In this document: in pieces, positions 1 to 6,641 of the stretch
How the letters are laid out: each line of letters opens with the position of its first letter
How positions within the stretch are numbered: the stretch's first letter is position 1
DNA from: Candidatus Egerieousia excrementavium
Lineage (GTDB): Bacteria > Bacteroidota > Bacteroidia > Bacteroidales > UBA932
Direction: 5' to 3'
Length of the DNA stretch: 22,325 nucleotides
NCBI GenBank assembly: GCA_017694275.1
Contig: JADINB010000126.1
Span: 1 to 22,325 of the forward strand
Translations under genes and position numbers: made by a program
The notes under the pieces: generated by a model
Databases searched by the model: none
Told to the model about the DNA's origin: nothing
What the model saw: the letters and a program-made list of their open reading frames with translations, nothing else

Positions 1-45
1 ATTAATCTTTTTTAAGAAAAGAGAGTCTAAGAGTAAAACATCATC

Positions 46-492
46 ATGGACAGGAGAAAGGACATAGAAGATATTCTACCTAAAAGGTGTCCCTACAGGA
101 TTCCCGACGGTTATTTTTCTGCTATGGAAGATGAACTGGCAAGAAAAATCAAGGCCAGCGATGAGTTTCAGCGCAACTCTCTGCTTGCAAAACTGAAACC
201 GGCCATTGCGCTTGCGGCAACGTTTGCCATTGTCTTCGGGTTGGGTTTTGGCGTAATGAACCTTACAAAGGGGCTCGGAAAGGCCGAATACACTACGGAA
301 CTTGCTTCTGAGATGGACAATATCGTTGAGCAGGAGCTGGAAGGCGCCTCGCTGGTAGAGACATTGGAAAATTTCTACGGCCAGAGAGAGCAGGACGACA
401 CCCTAGCAATAAACACTGGATTGGCAGAGGAGTTTATAGACGACTATCTTCTCTCCGAAATAAGCCTGGTTTCACTTTTATCATTTGAATAA
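46..492 (+). CDS. Anti-sigma-factor-like single-span membrane protein
   Basis: This 148-residue protein has the layout of the small Bacteroidota anti-sigma/regulator proteins encoded after ECF sigma factors. An N-terminal cytoplasmic stretch carries a PYRIPDGYF motif (residues 16-24), one hydrophobic segment follows at about 53-73, and an acidic, probably periplasmic tail ends the protein. The PxxYF-type motif recurs in proteins of this kind; I infer that it contacts a sigma factor. The next gene overlaps or abuts the stop codon and is a Spy-like 'sensor of ECF-type sigma factor', which supports a stress-sensing operon. The sigma gene itself should lie upstream, outside the window. The start is the first ATG, with only AT/AG-rich sequence before it and no strong Shine-Dalgarno. 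The function is assigned from architecture and neighbours, not from a catalytic motif. Confidence 0.7.
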   Translation: MDRRKDIEDILPKRCPYRIPDGYFSAMEDELARKIKASDEFQRNSLLAKLKPAIALAATFAIVFGLGFGVMNLTKGLGKAEYTTELASEMDNIVEQELEGASLVETLENFYGQREQDDTLAINTGLAEEFIDDYLLSEISLVSLLSFE

Positions 493-493
493 C

Positions 494-1027
494 ATGAACA
501 ACTGTTTTAAAATTGCAATCATTGCATCAGCACTGACATTTGCTTTCTTTTCCAGTGCGACAGCTTCGGAGACACCTCCCCCGAAAGATGCAGACAGGGC
601 GGCAGCCATGAAAAATGCAAGGGAGGCCTTTATGGCCAACAAGGTGGCTTTCTTTACCAATGAACTGGAGCTCACTCCAGAAGAAGCGCAGGTTTTCTGG
701 CCTCTGTACAACGAATTCTGGGACAAAAGGACATCTGCACACAAAGACTACATGAACATCCTTAAAAGAATCAACTCTCTTGATGAGGGAAGCAAGGAAA
801 ATGTGGAAAAGCTTTCAGATGAATTCGAACGGGCCATAACAAAAGAGAGCGATCTTCTTAAAGAATATTATCCGAAATTCAAGAAGGTTCTGCCTACAGA
901 AAAGGCAATGAAAATCTTCAACACCGAGGAAAAATTCAAGAGATCACTGTTCAACAGATACAAGAAAAGCGGCGCCCCGGCGGCACCCGGCAACGGAAAA
1001 CCGGATAACGGCAAAATCAAAAATTAA
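494..1027 (+). CDS. Spy/LTXXQ-like secreted protein (sensor of ECF-type sigma factor)
   Basis: The 177-residue product begins with a Sec signal peptide (hydrophobic core about residues 6-21, cleavage probably near ATA-SE at 24-25). It then has the block LTPEEAQVFWPLYNE at 60-74, typical of the Spy/CpxP-like helical proteins that Bacteroidota annotations call 'sensor of ECF-type sigma factor'. The body is charged and helical, and the last 15 residues are rich in Gly, Pro and Lys. In related loci such proteins sit in the periplasm and follow a sigma/anti-sigma pair, as here. I chose ATG 494, one base after the upstream stop; a TTG at 485 would add three residues and overlap that stop. The 3' end overlaps the convergent trmN6 gene by 11 bases. 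Whether it is a chaperone or purely a sensor cannot be told from sequence. Confidence 0.75.
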   Translation: MNNCFKIAIIASALTFAFFSSATASETPPPKDADRAAAMKNAREAFMANKVAFFTNELELTPEEAQVFWPLYNEFWDKRTSAHKDYMNILKRINSLDEGSKENVEKLSDEFERAITKESDLLKEYYPKFKKVLPTEKAMKIFNTEEKFKRSLFNRYKKSGAPAAPGNGKPDNGKIKN

Positions 1028-1808
1028 TATAAAACGCTTTTGTAAGTTCCCTGTAAACATCTGAATACTTACACTCTTCCATTACAGGAACAACAGATTT
1101 CTCCACAACTCCGGAGACAGGAGACGATTTATCAAAATAACCGAACTCCAATAAAACACGCTTGGCGGCTTTATTGGAGTTTGTCTTTACAAGAGCCTCT
1201 CTGGTCTGTACAAGGACACGCTCTCCTTTCTTTGCCGCACCGTAAAGAAAATCTGTTTTTCTTTTGAAGTCCGCCGCCTCGCCAACAGGCAATATCATTG
1301 CCAGACGGCCGCCTGGCGCAAGCAGATTCAGCACATTCCTTATAATTACAGATTGTGCAAGAGTATCGTTATGGCGGGCAAGGCTTTTTCTCTGGTCTGG
1401 ATTTTTAAGCGAATTGGAGAAGTAGGGAGGATTTGAAAATATAAGGTCATACTTCCTTCCGCACTCCTGCGCATAAACCTCGAACGGCAGGTTTACGAGA
1501 TTCAGTTTCACCCTTTCACCGAGCCACTCCACGTTTTTGAAATTATACTCCGCATCCATTGCCGCAAAATTGTCTATCTCTACAGCGTCAATTTCGGTTA
1601 CAGGCAACCCCGGTACAGGATGTCCCATTTCTACCATACGCTGTGCGGCCATGATTGCCATGACACCGCTCCCGGTCCCTATTTCCAGCATGTAACGGTC
1701 TGTAGGGCGCAGTTCCATCCAGGCGGCAAGCAGAACACCGTCTGTATTTACCTTCATTGCGCAGTTGTCCTGTCTTATCACAAACTTTTTGAATCTGAAA
1801 TCTGCCAT
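1017..1808 (-). CDS. trmN6: tRNA1(Val) (adenine(37)-N6)-methyltransferase
   Basis: This is a Rossmann-fold, SAM-dependent N6-adenine methyltransferase of the YfiC/TrmN6 family, which methylates A37 next to the anticodon of tRNA1(Val). The N-terminus FRFKKFVIRQDNCAMKV...GVLLAAW is family-typical. SAM-binding motif I is LEIGTGSG at 41-48, the acidic ribose-binding strand is VEID at 76-79, and the catalytic N6-adenine signature is NPPYF at 126-130. The length (263 residues) is slightly above that of E. coli YfiC (245). The ATG lies two bases after the lolD stop, so it is the last gene of the EF-G2/lolD/trmN6 operon and is probably translationally coupled. Its end overlaps the convergent Spy-like gene by 11 bases, with no room for a terminator between them. 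Confidence 0.88.
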   Translation of the reverse strand: MADFRFKKFVIRQDNCAMKVNTDGVLLAAWMELRPTDRYMLEIGTGSGVMAIMAAQRMVEMGHPVPGLPVTEIDAVEIDNFAAMDAEYNFKNVEWLGERVKLNLVNLPFEVYAQECGRKYDLIFSNPPYFSNSLKNPDQRKSLARHNDTLAQSVIIRNVLNLLAPGGRLAMILPVGEAADFKRKTDFLYGAAKKGERVLVQTREALVKTNSNKAAKRVLLEFGYFDKSSPVSGVVEKSVVPVMEECKYSDVYRELTKAFYINF

Positions 1809-1810
1809 GC

Positions 1811-2479
1811 CTAAACAAACTCCCCATCGCGCATTTCAAGCATTCTGTCACTTCTTGCCGCAAGTTCCCTGTCGTGCGTGACAATCACGATTGTCTGCCC
1901 GAACCTTTTCCTCAAATCGAAAAACAGATTGTGCAGTTCGTTTTTTGTCTTGCTGTCAAGATTGCCCGACGGTTCGTCTGCAAAAAGCACCGCCGGAGTA
2001 TTTATCAGCGCTCTTGCTATAGCCACACGCTGCTGCTCCCCGCCACTCAGTTGCGACGGTCTGTGGGATGCTCTTGCCTCGAGCCCCACCGCAGAGAGAA
2101 TATCCATTGACTTTTCACGTACTGCCCGCTCTGTAAGAGTGCTTCTCCTGTCTGCAACTGCAATAAGGGCAGGCATCATTACATTTTCCAATGCAGTAAA
2201 TTCCGGCAAAAGGTGATGGAACTGAAAGACAAAGCCTATCCTGCTGTTTCTAAAGGCGGAGAGCCTCTTCCCGTCTAATGAGAGAGGCTCTGTTCCGTCT
2301 ATTTTCAAAGTCCCGCTTTCAGGCAGGAGCAATGTTCCCAAAATCTGCAAAAGGGTAGATTTTCCTGCTCCGCTGGCGCCGACTATGCTTACGATCTCAC
2401 CTTTGGCAACGGTAAGGGAAATATCTTTCAGCACATGTATATTGCCATAATATTTGTTTATGCCACAGCATTCTATCAT
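1811..2479 (-). CDS. lolD: Lipoprotein-releasing ABC transporter ATP-binding protein
   Basis: This 222-residue ABC ATPase belongs to the LolD/MacB/FtsE group. It has Walker A GASGAGKST at 34-42, Q-loop FVFQFHHLLPEFTALENVMMP around 84-103, signature LSGGEQ at 144-149, Walker B VLFADEPSGNLD at 164-175, and switch His202. The LPEFTALENV and DEPSGNLD blocks are typical of the Lol/MacB branch, where the ATPase drives extraction of lipoproteins from the inner membrane together with LolC/E-type permeases. No permease adjoins it here. I prefer ATG 2479: it gives the family-typical start (MIECCGINKYYG), and an AGAGG lies about 10 bases upstream. ATG 2488 would add MCA but sits one base from that AGAGG. 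It follows EF-G2 by about 20 bases and precedes trmN6 by two. Confidence 0.85.
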   Translation of the reverse strand: MIECCGINKYYGNIHVLKDISLTVAKGEIVSIVGASGAGKSTLLQILGTLLLPESGTLKIDGTEPLSLDGKRLSAFRNSRIGFVFQFHHLLPEFTALENVMMPALIAVADRRSTLTERAVREKSMDILSAVGLEARASHRPSQLSGGEQQRVAIARALINTPAVLFADEPSGNLDSKTKNELHNLFFDLRKRFGQTIVIVTHDRELAARSDRMLEMRDGEFV

Positions 2480-2500
2480 AGCACACATGCCTCTGGAAAA

Positions 2501-4654
2501 TTATTCGTCCTTTTCCTCTGCCTCGTATGCCTTGAGCAGCTTCTCCTGCACCTCTGCAGGTACCTGCTGATAGTCTGCAAACGACATTGTAAAGGTTGCC
2601 CTTCCTGAAGTAAGGGAACTGAGAGTCGTAGAGTATTTGTATAGCTCTGCCAGAGGGACTCTGGCTTTAAGCACCTCAAAGCCCTTGTCGCTGCTCATGC
2701 CCTCTATCATGGCCCTGCGGTTCTGCAAATCGCTCATTACGTCTCCCATGCAGTCGCTGGGAACGAGAATCTCAATGTTGTAGATTGGCTCCATAATCTT
2801 TGGACCAGCCTTCTTGAAGGCCTCCTTGAATGCATTCCTTGCAGCAAGCTTGAATGCCAGTTCGTTTGAGTCTACCGGGTGCATCTTTCCGTCGTATACG
2901 TAAACCCTGATGTCGCGTGCATAAGAACCGGTAAGAGGGCCTTCGGTCATTTTCTCCATTATACCCTTAAGTATGGCAGGCATGAAGCGGGCGTCTATCG
3001 CACCTCCTACTATACAGTTATAATATTCAAGCTTTCCGCCCCACTCCAGGTTGTACTCCTCCTTTCCTTTTATATTGAGAGTATATTCCGTGCCGTCTAC
3101 CTTGAACTTGTTGTTTTGGGGAGCGCCCTCGACATAAGGCTCGACAATAAGGTGGACCTCACCGAACTGGCCGGCTCCGCCGGACTGCTTCTTGTGGCGG
3201 TAATCTGCACGGGCCGCCTTTGTAATGGTTTCGCGATAAGGTATCTTCGGTGCAAAGAGTTCAACCTCCAACTTGTACTCATTGTTGATAACCCATTTGA
3301 GAATATTTATCTGATGCTCGCCCTGTCCGCTCAGAATAGTCTGCTTCAATTCTTTAGAATATTCCACTATAATTGTAGGGTCCTCTGCTGCCGCCTTGTT
3401 GAGAATCTCTCCCAACTTTTCGTCATCCTTTTCCTCCTTTGCCTTTATGGCCGTACGGAACTTGGGTGCGGGGAACTGTGTAGGCTTGAATACATATTCA
3501 CAGTTGGGAGCACAAAGTGTCTGCCCTGTCTTTACGCTCTTGAGCTTTACCGTGCAGGCAATATCGCCGGCCATAATCTCCGGAACCTTCTCGCGTTTTT
3601 TGCCGGCGGCTGCATAAATTGCAGCGATTCTTTCTTTTGCTCCGGTTTGTGGGTTCACCAGATCCATACCCTCGGTGAGTTTTCCTGACATGACCTTAAA
3701 ATAAGATACATCGCCTATATGCTGCTCTTGGGCCGTCTTGTATATGAAGATTGCGGTAGGGCCGTTTGAATCCACTTTCACCATGGTAGAGTCCACAAGT
3801 TCGTTCTCTACCTGTCCGGGAGAGGGAGCCGCGTTTATGGCAAACTCCATTATTCTCTTCACTCCAATGTCTTTCTTTGCTGAAAGGCAGAATATTGGAA
3901 GGATATCTCCCTTTTTCATGCCTATATTCATTCCTGCCCTTATCTCGTCTTCGGTAAGGCTGCCCTTGTCAAAGAATGTCTCCATAAGAGTCTCGTCATT
4001 TTCGGCCGCCATTTCAATGAGTTGCTGCTGCAGCTCCTTTGCCTCCTCCATATACTCTTCGGGAATCGGATGCTCCTCTCTGGTTCCGTTTTCATCGGTA
4101 AAATGGTACATCTTCATTTTCAACACGTCTATAAACGTATCGAATGAAGGGCCCGGGTTTACCGGGAACTGGACCTGGACAATCTTGTTTCCAAAAGCCT
4201 GTTTGAGAGAATCTATGGTAGCATGCCAGTCCTGCTTCTCATGATCGAGCTGGTTTACGCCTAAAATCAACGGTTTCTTGTGACTTAACGCATAACGCGC
4301 AAATATCTCTGTTCCCACTTCTACCCCCTGGGTTGCATTGACCAGCATGATTCCGATCTCCGCAACGGAAAATGCAGAAAAAACGCCGCCTACGAAATCG
4401 TCTGAACCCGGAGTATCTATTATGTTGAACTTGGTATTGAGGAATTCGGTATAAAGAAGTGTAGAATATATCGAGCGCTGGTATATCTGCTCTATCTCGG
4501 TATTGTCGCTTATGGTATTTTTTGCCTCTACGCTACCTCGCCTCTCTATAACTTTTCCTTCATACATCATAGTCTCCGCCAAAGTAGTCTTGCCTGATTT
4601 GGAACTGCCCAGAAGGACAACATTCCTTACGTTTTGCGTATTGTACGTTTTCAT
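2501..4654 (-). CDS. Elongation factor G paralogue EF-G2 with degenerate GTPase motifs
   Basis: A full-length 717-residue EF-G homologue: G domain, beta-barrel domain II, then domains III-V including the domain IV block YRHKKQSGGAGQFGEVHL and the C-terminal HPVDSNELAFKLAARNAF and RRAMIEGMSS blocks. The P-loop is GSSKSGKT at 16-23, lacking the Asp of canonical AHxDxGKT. The switch I RGITI motif is replaced by QRSIYSTL near 59-66. Switch II reads DTPGSDD at 80-86, with Ser83 where EF-G1 has the catalytic His. NQLD stands at 134-137 for NKxD. This matches the Bacteroides EF-G2 group, for which B. thetaiotaomicron work reported translocation without GTPase activity, use during carbon limitation, and a need in gut colonization. 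It heads an operon with lolD and trmN6. No other EF-G is in the window, so the ordinary fusA must lie elsewhere. Confidence 0.9.
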   Translation of the reverse strand: MKTYNTQNVRNVVLLGSSKSGKTTLAETMMYEGKVIERRGSVEAKNTISDNTEIEQIYQRSIYSTLLYTEFLNTKFNIIDTPGSDDFVGGVFSAFSVAEIGIMLVNATQGVEVGTEIFARYALSHKKPLILGVNQLDHEKQDWHATIDSLKQAFGNKIVQVQFPVNPGPSFDTFIDVLKMKMYHFTDENGTREEHPIPEEYMEEAKELQQQLIEMAAENDETLMETFFDKGSLTEDEIRAGMNIGMKKGDILPIFCLSAKKDIGVKRIMEFAINAAPSPGQVENELVDSTMVKVDSNGPTAIFIYKTAQEQHIGDVSYFKVMSGKLTEGMDLVNPQTGAKERIAAIYAAAGKKREKVPEIMAGDIACTVKLKSVKTGQTLCAPNCEYVFKPTQFPAPKFRTAIKAKEEKDDEKLGEILNKAAAEDPTIIVEYSKELKQTILSGQGEHQINILKWVINNEYKLEVELFAPKIPYRETITKAARADYRHKKQSGGAGQFGEVHLIVEPYVEGAPQNNKFKVDGTEYTLNIKGKEEYNLEWGGKLEYYNCIVGGAIDARFMPAILKGIMEKMTEGPLTGSYARDIRVYVYDGKMHPVDSNELAFKLAARNAFKEAFKKAGPKIMEPIYNIEILVPSDCMGDVMSDLQNRRAMIEGMSSDKGFEVLKARVPLAELYKYSTTLSSLTSGRATFTMSFADYQQVPAEVQEKLLKAYEAEEKDE

Positions 4655-4658
4655 CTAT

Positions 4659-4728
4659 CAAATATATTACATGTTAATTTTTTGTTGTTGAAACCTCAAA
4701 TTTATAAAAAATATTCCATAATGACAAT
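4659..4728 (-). promoter_or_regulatory. Candidate promoter region for the EF-G2/lolD/trmN6 operon
   Basis: Read on the minus strand, TAAATTTG at 4697-4704 matches the Bacteroides -7 consensus TAnnTTTG. A weak -33 box (ATTG, 4725-4728) lies 20 bases upstream, which would give a leader of roughly 35 bases. A second match, TATATTTG at 4659-4666, ends only four bases before the ATG. Either or both could be used. The region is AT-rich, so chance matches are possible. Confidence 0.4.
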
Positions 4729-4763
4729 ATATAGTCCGACAGGAGATTAATATATATCCTCTT

Positions 4764-4796
4764 TTTGCCTATCCGGCCGATTTCTCGCTATCTTTG
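4764..4796 (+). promoter_or_regulatory. Candidate Bacteroides-type promoter of rnhB
   Basis: TTTG at 4764-4767 (-33 box) and TATCTTTG at 4789-4796 (-7 box, consensus TAnnTTTG) are separated by 21 bases. The expected start site leaves a leader of about 28 bases before the rnhB ATG. This lies in the largest gap of the window (4655-4827), which otherwise holds only the divergent EF-G2 promoter region. Confidence 0.55.
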
Positions 4797-4827
4797 TGCC
4801 ACAAACCAGAAAGAAACAAGACAATAA

Positions 4828-5424
4828 ATGTTACTTCCCTGTCTGCATGAAGAACTTGTCGAGGCCGGATGCGACGAGGCCGGACGCGGGGCTCTTGCCG
4901 GCCCTGTATTTGCCGCAGCAGTCATTCTGCCAAAAGGCTTCGCCCATCCTATGCTGGACGATTCAAAGAAGCTCACGGCAAAACAGCGCGAGAAGCTGCG
5001 CAGAATCATAGAGCAGGAGGCCCTCGCATGGGCTGTAGCCTCGCTCTCCGCTGCAGAGATAGACAGGCTCAACATTCTCAGGGCCTCGATAACGGCAATG
5101 CACAATGCAATATCGCAACTTTCCACAACCCCTTCGTTTTTGCTTATAGACGGGAACAGGTTCTGCAAATACGGGAATATTCCCCACCAATGCATTGTAA
5201 AGGGAGACGGAAAGTACGCCCCCATAGCGGCTGCCTCCATTCTGGCAAAGACCCATCGCGACGAATACATGAAAAGGATTGCCGCGGAATACCCTCAATA
5301 CGGCTGGGACAAAAACATGGCATACCCGACCGCAGCCCACAGGGAGGCGATAAGAAAATTCGGGACAACGCCATACCACAGGATGAGTTACACTCTGCTC
5401 AGAGACGACCCCTCACTTTTCTGA
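4828..5424 (+). CDS. rnhB: Ribonuclease HII
   Basis: This 198-residue type 2 RNase H cleaves the RNA strand of RNA-DNA hybrids and removes misincorporated ribonucleotides from DNA. The four acidic metal-binding residues are visible: Asp16 and Glu17 in GCDEAGRG, Asp108 in LLIDGN, and Asp127 in VKGDGKYAPIAAASILAKTHRD. The AASILAK block and the Y-GWDKNMAYPTAAH stretch complete the family pattern. The length is normal and the first ATG fits. It stands alone behind its own promoter, divergent from the EF-G2 operon. Its last 37 bases overlap the convergent glycerate kinase gene, so the two C-termini share the same DNA on opposite strands. Confidence 0.93.
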   Translation: MLLPCLHEELVEAGCDEAGRGALAGPVFAAAVILPKGFAHPMLDDSKKLTAKQREKLRRIIEQEALAWAVASLSAAEIDRLNILRASITAMHNAISQLSTTPSFLLIDGNRFCKYGNIPHQCIVKGDGKYAPIAAASILAKTHRDEYMKRIAAEYPQYGWDKNMAYPTAAHREAIRKFGTTPYHRMSYTLLRDDPSLF

Positions 5425-6599
5425 CACAATCCCTTCATTTCATTTGAAAAAGCCATGCAGGCTCTCTTTCTCAAAAGCCGGCAGGCATGGGAGATGCAGC
5501 GTGAAACATCATTTTCAATATCGTTCAGTGCAAAGATCCTGCAGTCCGGAGCAGAAAAACGGCTTTTATTCACTCCGCAAAACAGCACAAGAGGCTTGTT
5601 GTACTTACGGCACAGTGCGTAAAGCCAGCTCACAAGCTTGCCGTAAAAGCTCTGGCTGTCTATACTCCCCTCTCCCCCTACAACCAGGTCTGCATCTGCA
5701 ACCAACGCCTCTATCCCTGTAAGCTCCATAAAAAACTCCTCTCCTTTCAAAAGAGTCGCACCTGCAAAATATTTCAGCGCAAAACCCACACCTCCCGCGG
5801 CACCTGCACCGGGAAAATCGGGGTCTGCCTCCCTGCCGCGCAGCGAACACAAGGCTGCCGCTGAAAAATTTCCCATACCGGCCTCCAGCAGTGCAAGTCC
5901 GGCATCATCGGCTCCTTTCTGACGCCCATAGACCATCGTGGCACCATTATCCCCCAAAAGCGGATTGGTAACATCACAAATGGCCGTTATGTTGCATCCG
6001 GCAAGTATGTTTCCACCTGGCAACACTCTTTTTATTCTGACAAGATCCCGGCCTGACACCGGAATACCCAAGACCTCTCCTTCGGAATCCAGAAATTCAT
6101 ACCCCAGAGCCTGCATCATTCCCGCACCGCAATCATTGGTCGCACTGCCGCCTATCGAGACAAAAATCTGCCTTGCCCCTGCACCGTATGCCTCAAGCAT
6201 TGTTTCTCCCAGCCCGTACGTTGTTGTATTCAGAGGGTTTCTCTCCGATTCCGATACCATCACAAGACCGCAGACCTTTGCCATCTCTATAAATGCCCTC
6301 TCTCCTGAAATCAGGAACTCTGTCTCTGCCGGCTCTCCGAGCGGACCGGTAATGCGACAGCGGATTCTCCTGCAGGAAGGACCCCATACGGCAGAAACTG
6401 CCTCCAGGCTCCCGTCCCCGCCGTCGGCCATAGGGAGCTTCACAATATCAGGCACACAGCCAAAGGGGCCTCCATCCATACCTGCTGAATCAAGTATTCC
6501 TTCCTCTATTGCAGATTCGGCCTCCAGCGAGGTGAGCGAACCCTTGAATTTGTCTACGGCCAACAATATCTTGCCGCTTTTTTTGAAAATCCTCTCCAT
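5388..6599 (-). CDS. Glycerate kinase (GlxK/GarK family)
   Basis: This 403-residue enzyme phosphorylates glycerate, probably feeding 2- or 3-phosphoglycerate into glycolysis. The family motifs appear in order: DKFKGSLTS near the N-terminus, PMADGGDGSLEAV, the glycine-rich IGGSATNDCGAGMMQALG, CDVTNPLLG, GAAGGVGFALKYF and GGEGSIDSQSFYGK. I chose the ATG at 6599, which puts the ILLAVDKFKGS strand close to the N-terminus as in homologues; a TTG at 6623 would add eight residues and overlap the promoter region. The C-terminus runs slightly past the usual end, and its last 37 bases overlap rnhB. The sequence does not decide between 2- and 3-phosphoglycerate as product. It faces away from the DPP7 gene across a 42-base gap. 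Confidence 0.88.
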   Translation of the reverse strand: MERIFKKSGKILLAVDKFKGSLTSLEAESAIEEGILDSAGMDGGPFGCVPDIVKLPMADGGDGSLEAVSAVWGPSCRRIRCRITGPLGEPAETEFLISGERAFIEMAKVCGLVMVSESERNPLNTTTYGLGETMLEAYGAGARQIFVSIGGSATNDCGAGMMQALGYEFLDSEGEVLGIPVSGRDLVRIKRVLPGGNILAGCNITAICDVTNPLLGDNGATMVYGRQKGADDAGLALLEAGMGNFSAAALCSLRGREADPDFPGAGAAGGVGFALKYFAGATLLKGEEFFMELTGIEALVADADLVVGGEGSIDSQSFYGKLVSWLYALCRKYNKPLVLFCGVNKSRFSAPDCRIFALNDIENDVSRCISHACRLLRKRACMAFSNEMKGLCQKSEGSSLSRV

Positions 6600-6612
6600 T
6601 TGACTACTTTTG
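6582..6612 (+). promoter_or_regulatory. Candidate promoter of the dipeptidyl peptidase/mrp operon
   Basis: TTTG at 6582-6585 and TACTTTTG at 6605-6612, separated by 19 bases, match both boxes and the usual spacing of the Bacteroides vegetative promoter (-33 TTTG, -7 TAnnTTTG). The leader would be about 25 bases. The -33 box lies inside the 5' coding end of the divergent glycerate kinase gene. Confidence 0.65.
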
Positions 6613-6620
6613 GGGCTTGA

Positions 6621-6628
6621 CAAAATTA
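6621..6628 (-). promoter_or_regulatory. Candidate -7 promoter element of the glycerate kinase gene
   Basis: On the minus strand this reads TAATTTTG, a match to TAnnTTTG, 21 bases before the ATG at 6599. No good -33 box is visible at the usual distance. Together with the plus-strand promoter just beside it, it makes this short gap a back-to-back promoter. Confidence 0.4.
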
Positions 6629-6641
6629 AACAATTCTTCGA

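Noticed and set aside
1..67. Open plus-strand frame from base 2 to a TAG at 65-67 that could be the tail of an upstream sigma factor.
   Set aside because: Only about 21 codons are visible, with no recognisable motif, and the other two plus frames have stops at 3-5 and 13-15 that could equally end the upstream gene.
2879..3688. A 269-codon open frame on the plus strand opposite EF-G2.
   Set aside because: It lies wholly antisense to a well-conserved EF-G2 gene and its translation is Cys/Leu-rich with no family resemblance.
5938..6603. A 221-codon plus-strand open frame opposite the glycerate kinase gene.
   Set aside because: The Ser/Pro-rich translation mirrors the kinase codons, and all conserved motifs are on the minus strand.
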